The notes: generated by a model not told the origin, from the letters alone. Positions 33,259 through 41,402 are shown, counted from the first letter of the stretch. The stretch is DNA of 64,000 nucleotides from Mesobacillus subterraneus (GCF_003937825.1 NZ_RSFW01000007.1:1-64000), one strand, 5' to 3'. Numbers and translations are program-made.

Positions 33259-33492
33259 ATGAACGATATTACGGTGTACACAACCAATACTTGACCTTAC
33301 TGTACAATGATGAAACAATTCCTTGAGGGTCAAGGATTAAACTACAAAGAAGTGAATGTTCAATTTGATCAAAATGCTGCTCGCGAGCTGGTGGAAGAAA
33401 CGGGCCAGATGGGCGTACCGCAAACAAAGGTGAACGGCCATTGGGTTCTCGGTTTTGATCCGGAAACGCTGATGCAGTATGTGAATAAATAA
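33259..33492 (+). CDS. Glutaredoxin with in-frame TGA at the nucleophile: candidate selenoprotein
   Basis: Read through the TGA at 33292-33294, this is a 77-residue glutaredoxin: MNDITVYTTNT-U-PYCTMMKQFLEG, later GQMGVPQTKVNGHWVLGFD with the cis-Pro of the thioredoxin fold. The TGA replaces exactly the N-terminal Cys of the CPYC redox motif; everything else is intact, including AAGGAGG nine bases before the ATG and a perfect terminator. A SECIS-like hairpin follows at 33320-33336. Selenocysteine at this position is known in some bacterial glutaredoxins. The alternative is a single TGC/TGT to TGA mutation or sequencing error. Confidence 0.7.
33320..33336 (+). promoter_or_regulatory. SECIS-like hairpin downstream of the in-frame TGA
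   Basis: TCCTTGA-GGG-TCAAGGA is a perfect seven-base stem with a GGG loop. The loop begins 33 bases after the TGA, within the 16-37 base window generally used for bacterial SECIS elements, and its first bases are G as required. Found inside the coding sequence, as bacterial SECIS elements are. Confidence 0.5.
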
Positions 33493-33495
33493 TGC

Positions 33496-33522
33496 AAAAA
33501 AGAGGCTTAGGCCTCTTTTTTA
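33496..33522. terminator. Bidirectional terminator
   Basis: Stem AAAAAAGAGGC / GCCTCTTTTTT with loop TTAG. Confidence 0.92.
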
Positions 33523-34025
33523 TTTTGCTCGGCACCGTTTGAATTTTTTTCGTGGTTTTGATCCAGACGACGAATCCATTCTATGAACGCTCTCACGATT
33601 AAAAAGGTAAATGAGAGGATAGAGAAAGTATAATATCCGTTCCAGCCTTTATTGTATCTCACTAAACTGGTGTTCTTTTCAAGCCAGTTCTCCACCAGTG
33701 TCATCGGGCCGCTAAAAAGGAAGACACTCAATAGTGTAGGTAAAGGCTTCATTTTATTCGTGAATTGATTGTACATGACACAGGATAAAGGAAATAGTAT
33801 ATAAAGAAAAACAATATTTGAATCAAATAAATTCGGGAAATAGCGATGTGGATACTTCACATACTTTTTCTTAATAACTGGGCCATCAAGTAAAGTCGAG
33901 ACTAAGGTTTTACACAGGAAGATGAGAAACCAATCTTTAACCTGCCCTCTTTTTCGGGCTAAAAAAAAGACACTCCCGGCCAGTCCGAATATAGTAATCA
34001 GATTTAATAATGTCTTATCCTTCAC
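33507..34025 (-). CDS. CBO0543 family membrane protein
   Basis: A 172-residue protein with about five membrane segments and the stretch YPHRYFPNLFDSNIVFLYILFPLSCVMYNQ, a recognisable CBO0543 signature. GTG at 34025 has AGAGGTGA just upstream, better than the GTG nine bases earlier. Function unknown; these genes are often in paralogous sets in Bacillaceae. Confidence 0.75.
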   Translation of the reverse strand: MKDKTLLNLITIFGLAGSVFFLARKRGQVKDWFLIFLCKTLVSTLLDGPVIKKKYVKYPHRYFPNLFDSNIVFLYILFPLSCVMYNQFTNKMKPLPTLLSVFLFSGPMTLVENWLEKNTSLVRYNKGWNGYYTFSILSFTFLIVRAFIEWIRRLDQNHEKNSNGAEQNKKEA

Positions 34026-34155
34026 AAAAATCACCTCTCTTGAATATGATGTTCTCTTTAGAAAAAATTATGAGTGGCTCTAGACTTCCTATTTGTTTTA
34101 TCAAGGGCGTATAATATAAAATTGTTGCAGACAAAATCGAATGGAGTGCATTCAT

Positions 34156-34947
34156 GTGAATAAGTTTCTATTTGTTATTTTTTCAATAATGGTTGTCCTT
34201 TCGGGCTGCGGGAGCTCGGACCCGAAGTCAGGTTCGGAGACGCCAGAATTGTTGGAAGTATCGATAAATGTGCCGGAAGAGATTGCTGTTGATAATGAAG
34301 TAGCCCTGGAAGCGATTGTTTCCCAAGGGAAAGAAAATGTGGAAGATGCGGATGAAGTGAAGTTCGAAATCCGCAAAGTGGGCGAAGAGGATTCGGAAAT
34401 GATCACCGCAAGCCATGAAGGGAAAGGTGTGTATGTGATCAAGAAAACGTTTGGTGAAGGCGGCAAGTACATGGTAACCGCCCATGTAACAGCCAGGTCG
34501 ATGCATAATATGCCTAGCGAACAAATAACTGTGGAAGATCCGGCTGCTGCTGAAGATGAGAATGCCCATGATGCAAAAGAAGAAACAGAACATGAGCATA
34601 GTGAGGATGGAGAAAACCACTCCCATGGTGAAAACTCAGGAGGTCACGACCATCATAGTGACGTGACAATTGAATTTAATGATGGCAGTGATTTTAAAGT
34701 AAATGAAAAAGCTGTTTTATCGGCCAATATCAATAGTGACAATCAGCCTTTAACAAAGGCCACAGTCAGGTTTGAAGTCTGGTTTGAAAATGAACACAAT
34801 CATGAATATGTTACTGCTGTTGAAGGAAGCAATGGGATATATACTTCTGAAAAAACTTTCTCCAAAGCTGGTACCTACCATATAAAAGTTCATGTTGAAA
34901 AAGGTGAAATACACGATCATCAGGAAAATAAAATTGAAGTGAAATAA
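34156..34947 (+). CDS. Lipoprotein with two YtkA-like domains and His-rich linker
   Basis: A 263-residue lipoprotein: signal with lipobox LSGC near residue 18, two YtkA/FixH-like beta domains (about 35-120 and 160-260) and between them a linker rich in His, Asp and Glu (HEHSEDGENHSHGENSGGHD). YtkA-type proteins are thought to take part in metal handling or cytochrome oxidase assembly; the His-rich linker suits copper or zinc binding. GTG at 34156 is preferred because GGAGTG lies seven bases upstream. Confidence 0.82.
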   Translation: MNKFLFVIFSIMVVLSGCGSSDPKSGSETPELLEVSINVPEEIAVDNEVALEAIVSQGKENVEDADEVKFEIRKVGEEDSEMITASHEGKGVYVIKKTFGEGGKYMVTAHVTARSMHNMPSEQITVEDPAAAEDENAHDAKEETEHEHSEDGENHSHGENSGGHDHHSDVTIEFNDGSDFKVNEKAVLSANINSDNQPLTKATVRFEVWFENEHNHEYVTAVEGSNGIYTSEKTFSKAGTYHIKVHVEKGEIHDHQENKIEVK

Positions 34948-34975
34948 CTTGGCTGGCAAGGAGCGTTAATCCATT

Positions 34976-35032
34976 ATGAACTGCACCCCAAATGTTAGAC
35001 ACGATTCTAACATTTGGAGGTGCATTTTTTTA
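34976..35032. repeat. Hairpin resembling an IS3-family end
   Basis: GAACTGCACCCCAAATGTTA and its near-complement TAACATTTGGAGGTGCA flank a ten-base loop and are followed by seven T. The words resemble the terminal sequence of IS3-type elements, from memory. No transposase is present, so this is at most a relic or a mini-element; it may now serve as terminator for the YtkA-like gene. Confidence 0.5.
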
Positions 35033-35122
35033 TGGCAGAGGTATAAGGCCAGACTTTCGAACATTAAATTTAAGAAAGGGTGGCTTTTTATCCAAGTAAG
35101 AACTCTTAAAGGGGGAGAGTGA

Positions 35123-35632
35123 GTGGGGAAAATCCTGGCCATTATTTTTATCAGCCTTTTCATTACAGGTGTTTTTTGGGTGGGTAGCGGAGAGTTCAGT
35201 ATACACGGTCACTCAAGCATTACCCCTGATAACAAGGCTTTTTTTGAAGAAAAGAAACCATTTCATCTTGGATACGTATTCCGTTGGAATGGAGTTGGTC
35301 AACCAGTAATTCAGGATATTATTTTGATAAAAAAAGACGGAACGAAAGTTGGAAATGATGATAAACGGATTTCTATTAAAGTATATATTTCTGAACAAGG
35401 AATTGGAGCTGTTGATGAAGGAACGGCAATAGATGAAGGGTACTTTGAACAGTATCTTCCGGTCGAGGATTTCAAAGTAACAAATAAGATCCTTTTTCTT
35501 GTATTAAGAGTGGAATTAAAAGATGAGTCTTTCGAAAATGACATTGAACAAATGCTGATTGAATTTAAAATGATGAATTTTAATAGAGCAAAATATATTG
35601 ATTTTCCAGGCATTGTGGATGAGACAAATTGA
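35123..35632 (+). CDS. Membrane-anchored or secreted protein, unknown
   Basis: A 169-residue protein with one N-terminal hydrophobic segment (about 3-21) and a soluble mixed domain. GTG start with GGGGGAG nearby. No family recognised. Confidence 0.55.
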   Translation: MGKILAIIFISLFITGVFWVGSGEFSIHGHSSITPDNKAFFEEKKPFHLGYVFRWNGVGQPVIQDIILIKKDGTKVGNDDKRISIKVYISEQGIGAVDEGTAIDEGYFEQYLPVEDFKVTNKILFLVLRVELKDESFENDIEQMLIEFKMMNFNRAKYIDFPGIVDETN

Positions 35633-35713
35633 TTTGGCTGACTTTTAAAATAAGAAGGATTCCCCTCCATTCCTGTTGAAATTAATGGTAGGAACGATTA
35701 GGGAGGAGTTTTT

Positions 35714-35980
35714 ATGAATAAGCGGGGAGTGGGTGTTGCGTTCATCGCAATTTCTGCGTTACTGATTTCATCAAAATATATCAGTGCAGCAATCTTTGGT
35801 TCGGGAGTGGCCAGTTGGGACAAGTCTCTGTATGACGCCATGCTAAGTTATGTTGGTAACACGTTAAGTACTTTTAGTGTAGTTACTTTTGTGGTTGGGG
35901 TGGGTTACATAGTCTGGGCCGAACGGGAGAACTGGAAGGGTCAAGAGAGTGAGCGGAATGATAAGGAAGTGAACTCGTGA
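35714..35980 (+). CDS. Small membrane protein, unknown
   Basis: An 88-residue protein with two membrane segments and a charged C-terminus (NWKGQESERNDKEVNS). AGGGAGG precedes the ATG. Its stop overlaps the GTG start of the next gene (GTGA). Confidence 0.6.
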   Translation: MNKRGVGVAFIAISALLISSKYISAAIFGSGVASWDKSLYDAMLSYVGNTLSTFSVVTFVVGVGYIVWAERENWKGQESERNDKEVNS

Positions 35981-36426
35981 CTGAAATCCAGTTTCTGGCC
36001 TCATCGAAGCTGTTTAGGATTCCTGAGGAGATGGACGAAAACAACGGTTTCTTTTTCGAAAAGGACGTGGGTTTTGGGGTGTTTGATTTGGAGCCCTATT
36101 GGATCGACATCATGCAGCCGTTTTTCACGATGCCGTACCTCTATGAAGCAAGAGGGTTGGGGAATAAACGATTTTGGGCGTATATCGGGCATCATATGGA
36201 GCCGGGAGATGTGATTGAGTTGTATCATATTCCTGTGCAAAACTGGTATGAGGACGCCATTCGCAAGATGCAGGAAAAACCTCAGCACATCACCATTAAT
36301 ATAGGAAGTCGCACGTATGAAAATGAGTATGGGAGTTTCAAGTTTAATGAGAAAAATTGGCTAGAGGAGCTATCCCGCCGGACGCTGGTGACCGAATATG
36401 GTGTGACTACGATAATAAATTATTGA
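35977..36426 (+). CDS. Hypothetical protein, unknown
   Basis: A 149-residue soluble protein (MTEIQFLASSKLFRIPEEMD...) rich in aromatic residues. Coupled to the preceding small membrane gene and followed after 11 bases by another. I do not recognise it. Confidence 0.6.
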   Translation: MTEIQFLASSKLFRIPEEMDENNGFFFEKDVGFGVFDLEPYWIDIMQPFFTMPYLYEARGLGNKRFWAYIGHHMEPGDVIELYHIPVQNWYEDAIRKMQEKPQHITINIGSRTYENEYGSFKFNEKNWLEELSRRTLVTEYGVTTIINY

Positions 36427-36437
36427 GGTATTTTTAT

Positions 36438-36722
36438 ATGAAAGAAAAGATGAATATTTGGTCGTTTGGATTATCTATTATTTGTTTACTCCTCTTTTTC
36501 ATCTTTGCTTTTTCAGGCCTATTCGATGATTCGATCATGGGAACACACCCTTTAAATATTGTCTTATCGATATCCTTGCTCACCTTTTTCTTAGGAGTAG
36601 TAGGCCTAGGAGGAATACGGAATGGGAGAGGAATGGCGAGAAGCATGGCCACGATCATATTAACTGCCGGACTGCTGTTAATGCTCTCAACCATTATCTT
36701 TTTCGGCAGATTAGCGAACTAG
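36438..36722 (+). CDS. Small membrane protein, unknown
   Basis: A 94-residue protein with three hydrophobic segments, start MKEKMNIWSFGLSII with GAGG upstream. Third member of a compact group of unknown genes (35714-36722). Confidence 0.6.
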   Translation: MKEKMNIWSFGLSIICLLLFFIFAFSGLFDDSIMGTHPLNIVLSISLLTFFLGVVGLGGIRNGRGMARSMATIILTAGLLLMLSTIIFFGRLAN

Positions 36723-36744
36723 CAGGGCAGGAGGAGGATTACAT

Positions 36745-37284
36745 TTGAGTCAAAAACAAATTGTCACAGAAAGGCTGGTACTCAGGCTTTTTCAAAAAGC
36801 GGATGCCGAGGCAGTTACCCGGATGTGCAATAACTACAATATTTATAAAAATACCTTGTATCTGCCTTATCCCTACTCTGTCGATGACGCCTTAGCGTGG
36901 ATTGAACGACATCTGGATCATTTTTTAGCTGATCAGTCCTATGAATTTGCGATTACGGATAAGAAGAGCGGTGAGGTGTATGGAGCTATTGCGCTATCCA
37001 ATAACCAAAAGTTCAAACATGGGGAATTAGCCTACTGGGTCGGCGAGGAATACTGGGGCAAGGGATACGCCACTGAAGCAGCACGGGCAGTAGTGGAATT
37101 TGCATTTCAAGAAAAAAAGCTCCACAAAGTCTTTGCCCGCCACTTCGCATCAAACCCCGCATCCGGAAAAGTCCTCCAAAAATTAGGTATGAAAAAAGAA
37201 GGCCTACTAATCGACCATGTAATCAAAGAAGGACAATACGAAGATTTAGTGTATTATGGGTTGATCAAGAAACAGGGGCAGTGA
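36745..37284 (+). CDS. RimJ/RimL-type GNAT acetyltransferase
   Basis: A 179-residue acetyltransferase: IVTERLVLRLFQKADAEAV at the start, ELAYWVGEEYWGKGYATEAARAVVEFAF with the acetyl-CoA loop, and NPASGKVLQKLGMKKEG near the end. TTG start with GGAGGAGG upstream. The stop codon (TGA) is shared with the first base of a dispersed repeat arm. Confidence 0.88.
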   Translation: MSQKQIVTERLVLRLFQKADAEAVTRMCNNYNIYKNTLYLPYPYSVDDALAWIERHLDHFLADQSYEFAITDKKSGEVYGAIALSNNQKFKHGELAYWVGEEYWGKGYATEAARAVVEFAFQEKKLHKVFARHFASNPASGKVLQKLGMKKEGLLIDHVIKEGQYEDLVYYGLIKKQGQ

Positions 37285-37393
37285 AACAGGGGGACGGTTC
37301 TCCTGTTTTTGGAAATGCGTGAAGCGAAAACACGGGGACGGTTCTCCTGTTTTGTGAGGTGCCTTTTCATGAAACAGGAGAACCGTCTTTTTG
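37283..37393. repeat. BIME-like locus, three arms
   Basis: Arms at 37283-37309 and 37327-37353 (GGACGGTTCT orientation) and a truncated arm at 37371-37393 (AGAACCGTC). Begins at the stop codon of the acetyltransferase gene. Confidence 0.9.
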
Positions 37394-37573
37394 CTTGGGT
37401 AAGATAGAGAAGAAAAGGGTTATTTTTTTCACTCATCAGAGAGGATGGTTGGTATATAATAAGAGGGTTCTCTCAGAAACGGGAGGCCTTTTTTGATTTG
37501 AGCCTGCTTCAAGGGAGACCAGTTAATAATCATCTCAGACGAATTTTACGCAGACAATGGGGGACAAAGCAGC

Positions 37574-37708
37574 ATGAGCGAAAAGAAAGAAGAATTAAAA
37601 CAACAGCTTAGCGTACTAACAGCTCGCAGAGACCGGATGCAAAAGAACCTGTATGAAGTTGAAAAGGAAATCAACGAAATCACCAGTAAGCTCGCTAAAA
37701 TGCAATAA
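37574..37708 (+). CDS. 44-residue coiled-coil protein
   Basis: Reads MSEKKEELKQQLSVLTARRD, continuing as charged heptads to the end. A weak GGGGGA lies nine bases before the ATG. It resembles the 9786-9962 protein in size and composition. The stop is three bases from a dispersed repeat. Confidence 0.55.
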   Translation: MSEKKEELKQQLSVLTARRDRMQKNLYEVEKEINEITSKLAKMQ

Positions 37709-37710
37709 GT

Positions 37711-37788
37711 GAAACACGGGGACGGTTCTTCTGTTTTTATTCCATGGGTGTGGAAACATTAAAACAGGAGAACCGTCCCTCTGTTTTT
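37711..37788. repeat. Paired BIME-like element
   Basis: Convergent arms 37711-37738 and 37761-37788 around a 22-base spacer, immediately after the coiled-coil gene. Confidence 0.92.
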
Positions 37789-37799
37789 TAAAATACCTA

Positions 37800-37894
37800 T
37801 TGACAATTATCTTGAATTCGTGATAAATTTATCTCGAATTAAAAATAAACGAATTTGAGATATTTTTTTAATATAATGTCTTGAATTCGAGATA
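37800..37894 (+). promoter_or_regulatory. Promoter region with clustered MhqR-type operators
   Basis: TTGACA at 37800-37805 is followed by operator TATCTTGAATTCGTGATA (37808-37825). Two facing half-sites follow (TATCTCGAATT at 37830-37840 and GAATTTGAGATA at 37851-37862). TATAAT at 37872-37877 then abuts TGTCTTGAATTCGAGATA (37877-37894). These match the sites in front of the dioxygenase gene at 2.4 kb. The yceI gene starts 24 bp later, and the likely repressor gene follows it. Confidence 0.75.
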
Positions 37895-37917
37895 AACAAT
37901 TAGGGAGGAATTTTATA

Positions 37918-38445
37918 ATGGCAAAATGGACAGTGGATCAGGCTCACTCTGCAATTGGTTTTGAAGTTAAGCACATGATGGTATCAAAGGTGAAGGGTTC
38001 TTTTGAATCTTATACTGCTAACGTGGAGGCTGCTGACCTGACGGATCTTACAACGGCTTCAATCGCGTTCAAGATCGACACAGCAAGCATCAACACACGT
38101 AATGAAGATCGCGACAACCACTTGAAATCAGCGGATTTCTTTGATGTAGAGAACAATCCAACAATCGATTTCCAATCTACGAACATCACAAAAGATGGCG
38201 AAGACTATAAAGTAGCAGGCGATCTAACGATCAATGGCGTGACAAAGCCGGTTACATTTGATGTTGAGTTTGGCGGCAAAGGCACGAACCCATGGGGTGT
38301 AGAAGTTTCCGGTTTCGAAGCTGAAACAAAAATCAACCGTGAAGATTTCGGCTTGACTTGGAATGCAGCTCTTGAAACTGGCGGCGTTCTTGTTGGAAAA
38401 GAAATCAAGATCAAAGTGGAACTAGAAGTAAACCCAGCAGCGTAA
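37918..38445 (+). CDS. YceI family protein
   Basis: A 175-residue YceI-like beta-barrel lipid-binding protein without a signal peptide: WTVDQAHSAIGFEVKHMM at the start, NHLKSADFFDVENNPTIDFQST and KINREDFGLTWNAALETGGVLVGKEIKI. YceI proteins bind polyisoprenoids such as quinones. AGGGAGG precedes the ATG. Placed between MhqR-type operators and a MarR regulator, so it probably belongs to the quinone-stress response. Confidence 0.92.
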   Translation: MAKWTVDQAHSAIGFEVKHMMVSKVKGSFESYTANVEAADLTDLTTASIAFKIDTASINTRNEDRDNHLKSADFFDVENNPTIDFQSTNITKDGEDYKVAGDLTINGVTKPVTFDVEFGGKGTNPWGVEVSGFEAETKINREDFGLTWNAALETGGVLVGKEIKIKVELEVNPAA

Positions 38446-38457
38446 AAACCTTTAGCC

Positions 38458-38492
38458 ATTATGCTGGATTTGATTTTCAAGTCCAGCATAAT
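38458..38492 (+). terminator. Intergenic hairpin between yceI and the MarR gene
   Basis: Perfect 11-base stem ATTATGCTGGA / TCCAGCATAAT with a 13-base loop but no T-run. More likely an mRNA-processing or attenuating hairpin within a yceI-marR transcript than a full terminator. Confidence 0.6.
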
Positions 38493-38509
38493 GTAAAGGA
38501 GTCGTAGAT

Positions 38510-38935
38510 ATGGAAGATTTGAAGGCTGTCACTGTGATCATTCGCGCCGCACAGGCGATCCAGGAAGTCATCCGCAAAGACGCGGCAAGGCATGGATTGA
38601 ACTCTACCGAATTTTCGGTGTTGGAGCTGCTGTACCATCGCGGCGACCAGCCCATTCAAGTGATTGGCAAAAAGGTGCTGATTTCAAGCGGCAGCATCAC
38701 GTATGTGGTCGATAAGCTAGTGGAGAAAAACTATGTGAGACGCAAAGGATGCCCAGAGGACCGGCGCGTTACGTATGCAGTTTTAACAAGCGAAGGAAAA
38801 AGGTTGATGGATGAGATATTCCCGCAGCATAAAAAAGAAATGGGCAGCATTTTTGCTGACTTGGATGCCGATGAGATCAATCAGGTTATCTGTTTATTAA
38901 AACGGATCGGCTATCGGGCAAAATCTTTTGAATAA
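38510..38935 (+). CDS. mhqR: MarR family regulator, MhqR-like
   Basis: A 141-residue MarR winged-helix protein: LNSTEFSVLELLYHRGDQPIQVIGKKVLISSGSITYVVDKLVEKNYVRRKGCPEDRRVTYAVLT. This resembles MhqR (YkvE) of B. subtilis, the repressor of quinone-detoxification genes. It lies behind yceI and is surrounded by operators of the MhqR type, suggesting autoregulation. One Cys (CPEDRR) is present in the wing. AAGGAG eight bases before the ATG. Confidence 0.82.
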   Translation: MEDLKAVTVIIRAAQAIQEVIRKDAARHGLNSTEFSVLELLYHRGDQPIQVIGKKVLISSGSITYVVDKLVEKNYVRRKGCPEDRRVTYAVLTSEGKRLMDEIFPQHKKEMGSIFADLDADEINQVICLLKRIGYRAKSFE

Positions 38936-38949
38936 TTTTTTTGGGGGGA

Positions 38950-38967
38950 TATCTTGAAATCAAGATA
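38950..38967. promoter_or_regulatory. MhqR-type operator downstream of the regulator gene
   Basis: TATCTTGAAATCAAGATA is a near-perfect copy of the operator, placed 15 bp after the regulator's stop codon and 9 bp before a repeat locus. No obvious promoter or gene uses it. Confidence 0.65.
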
Positions 38968-38975
38968 ATTACTGT

Positions 38976-39084
38976 GGAAACAGGGGGACGGTTCTCCTGT
39001 TTTTGGAAAAACACGGGGACGGTTCTCCTGTTTCATGAGTGGCGGAAAAGCCAGTTAGTGAAACTTGAGAACCGTCCCTTTGTG
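38976..39084. repeat. BIME-like locus, three arms
   Basis: Arms at 38976-39003, 39007-39033 and a degenerate partner at 39061-39084 (GAGAACCGTCCC). The last two form a pair around a TGGCGGAAAAGCCA spacer, itself a small palindrome. Confidence 0.9.
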
Positions 39085-39165
39085 CTGCCCTGAAGTAACA
39101 GGCCTAGCATGGTGGTCATAAGATGAACATGAACTTTTGAGACTGCTTGAGGGGGAAGGGTAGAT

Positions 39166-39411
39166 TTGAACCGTAACGGAATGTATTCACAGGGCACACA
39201 GGGCGGGCCGATGAACGTCATAGTCGTGGAGCCTTATGTCTATTCAGCACTTCATAGCCTGATTGGAAGAAGAGTCGTCATCGACACCACACGCGGCTCA
39301 GTAAGCGGAATTGTTAAAGACGCCAAACCAGACCATGTAGCCATACAAGAACATGACTCCACCTTTTTCGTTCGAATCCGGGAAATCGTCTGGATCATGC
39401 CAGAGTCTTGA
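39166..39411 (+). CDS. DUF2642 family protein
   Basis: An 81-residue DUF2642 protein: VYSALHSLIGRRVVIDTTRGSVSGIVKDAKPDHVAIQEHDSTFFVRIREIVWIMP is the family core. Related Bacillus proteins include spore-coat-associated ones. TTG start with AAGGG upstream. Its TGA stop is the first part of a repeat arm. Confidence 0.85.
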   Translation: MNRNGMYSQGTQGGPMNVIVVEPYVYSALHSLIGRRVVIDTTRGSVSGIVKDAKPDHVAIQEHDSTFFVRIREIVWIMPES

Positions 39412-39519
39412 AACACGGGGACGGTTCTACTGTTTTAATTCATGAGTGCAGATTCATGAAAACAGTAGAACCGTCCCTCTGTTTTGTTGGAAAAAACAGG
39501 AGAACCGTCCCTCTGTTTT
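39411..39519. repeat. BIME-like locus, three arms
   Basis: Paired arms 39411-39436 and 39458-39484 around a 21-base spacer, plus a third arm 39492-39519. Begins at the DUF2642 stop codon. Confidence 0.92.
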
Positions 39520-39614
39520 GTTATAGTAGATGAGAACAACGACATGAAATTTTTTTGAAAAAAAATGAACTTTTTATAGGTGTGTGGACTCTTACTGGGG
39601 AGTGGGGTGATGGG

Positions 39615-40136
39615 ATGGATGTTGTGCGATTGGTTAAAAAGGCGAAGAGGGGCAGCAAGGATGCGCTGATGGAGCTGATTTTAGCGAAAAAGGATGAAAT
39701 GTACCGGCTGGCCTATGCCTATATGGGGAATCAGCATGATGCGATGGACGCGCTGGAGGAGATGATCGTCCGTCTTTATGAGAATATTGGGCAGCTGAAG
39801 AAAGAGGAATCATTTTATAGCTGGAGCAAGACGATCCTTGTGAATATTTGCAAGACCACGCTGCGAAAGCAAAAGAAGCAGGTGCTGGTCGATGAGTGGC
39901 ATTCTTCCCATGAAGAAGAGCGGATCCATCAGGATGCGGGGCAGCATTTGGAGGTTCAGGAAATGCTGTCGATTTTAAATGAAACGCAAAAAGAGGCCAT
40001 CCAGTTAAAATATATTCTCGACTTGGATTACCAGACGATTGCTAAGATGACCAATGTGCCGCTGGGTACTGTGAAGTCGAGGGTTTTTCAGGGGCTGAAG
40101 AAGTTGAAGGATCATTTTGGAGGTGAAGGGCGATGA
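39615..40136 (+). CDS. ECF-type RNA polymerase sigma factor
   Basis: A 173-residue sigma-70 family ECF protein. Region 2 holds YRLAYAYMGNQHDAMDALEEMIVRLYENIGQLKKEESFYSW, region 4 holds LKYILDLDYQTIAKMTNVPLGTVKSRVFQGLKKLKDHF. ATG at 39615 has GGGGTGATGGG upstream; an earlier TTG at 39555 is possible. Its stop overlaps the start of the anti-sigma gene (ATGA). Confidence 0.9.
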   Translation: MDVVRLVKKAKRGSKDALMELILAKKDEMYRLAYAYMGNQHDAMDALEEMIVRLYENIGQLKKEESFYSWSKTILVNICKTTLRKQKKQVLVDEWHSSHEEERIHQDAGQHLEVQEMLSILNETQKEAIQLKYILDLDYQTIAKMTNVPLGTVKSRVFQGLKKLKDHFGGEGR

Positions 40137-41398
40137 GGGAAATTGAGCGGGAGTTAGAGAAAGAGAAGAAGCGGCTGGAGGACATGGATGCACCGGTTGA
40201 TTTTGAGTCAAGACTGAGGGGCGCACTGGACGCGAGCGTACGGAAGCCAAGGCGTGTTCCGCCATACTTCAAGCTTGCAGCGGTTGCTGTGATTTGCCTT
40301 GCCCTTGTAGGCTATAATTTCAACGCCTTTGCCTACTATGGAAAAAAACTGCTGGGATTCGATGAAGTCCTTAATGCGACGATGAAGGATCTGAATGAGA
40401 AGGGCATGGGGCAGGCGGTCGATAAAAAAACGACACTGGACGATGGGACAGAGCTGACTATTGACGGAGTCATGACAGATGCCAACCAGCTGATCATTTA
40501 TTATACTTTGTCCAATTCTGAAGGGTTGGGTGAAATGGCAGGAGATGTTAGTCCGCGAAAAGTCACCGGATTCTTGACCGATTCTTTTGCGGAAAGTGGT
40601 GTTGCGAAGGTCAATGATGCCGGTACGGAACTGAAGGGGACGATGCATTTTGAGCCGGTCAATCCTTTTGCCAGGAAGTTGACGCTCCATTACTGGCAAG
40701 GTTCAAATCAAAAGGAAGAAAGCATCACGTTCCCGTATGACCCGAACAAAGCGATGCAAACGCAGATTAAACAATCCATCAATAAGACGGTGAGAGTCGA
40801 TAATGGAAAGCTAACCTTCAAGAGTATCACAGCGACGCCAACCACTACCATCATAAAAGGGACCATGGATGTTCCGGCTTACGACCGCGTAGATTTGGGG
40901 CTTAACGGCATCGAGTTGATGGCGAACGGGCGGTTTATTGGCCAGGCTGGCAGCGGAGTGACAACTGGTTTGAGTGGCACGACATTCGACGTGCGTTTCG
41001 ATGCCCTGCCGGAAAAACTGGAAACACTGGAGTTGGTCGTAAAAGAGTTTATTGGTTTTAAAAAGCTTGATGAGAAGTTTGTGGCAAAAGAAGGCCGTTA
41101 CGACTTGGATGGAAAAGAGCTATGGATCAAAGACGTTTCACAAAGTGAACGAGGCGTCGAAATAACGATTGCGACCGAGGACCACCTCACGCTTGACGGT
41201 GTTTCCATCGCAACCAGCTCCAAACGAACTCCATTAAAAACAACCATCAACCAGACCGAAGAAAAACTGGACGATGGCAGGATCATCAAAGAACGAACAA
41301 TGGTATTCGAAACAAAAACGACACCCGAATACCTATTAATAGAAGGAATCCACTATAGAAAACAATACAATAAGAAAATAGACATTCCAGTGAAATAA
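40133..41398 (+). CDS. Membrane anti-sigma factor with DUF4179 domain
   Basis: A 421-residue protein: cytosolic N-terminus (about 1-45), one membrane segment (about 47-64), then extracytoplasmic DUF4179 and a second beta domain (DUF5643-like) to the C-terminus. It overlaps the ECF sigma gene by four bases, the normal sigma/anti-sigma arrangement in Bacillus. The trigger is unknown. Confidence 0.88.
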   Translation: MREIERELEKEKKRLEDMDAPVDFESRLRGALDASVRKPRRVPPYFKLAAVAVICLALVGYNFNAFAYYGKKLLGFDEVLNATMKDLNEKGMGQAVDKKTTLDDGTELTIDGVMTDANQLIIYYTLSNSEGLGEMAGDVSPRKVTGFLTDSFAESGVAKVNDAGTELKGTMHFEPVNPFARKLTLHYWQGSNQKEESITFPYDPNKAMQTQIKQSINKTVRVDNGKLTFKSITATPTTTIIKGTMDVPAYDRVDLGLNGIELMANGRFIGQAGSGVTTGLSGTTFDVRFDALPEKLETLELVVKEFIGFKKLDEKFVAKEGRYDLDGKELWIKDVSQSERGVEITIATEDHLTLDGVSIATSSKRTPLKTTINQTEEKLDDGRIIKERTMVFETKTTPEYLLIEGIHYRKQYNKKIDIPVK

Positions 41399-41402
41399 AG
41401 TG

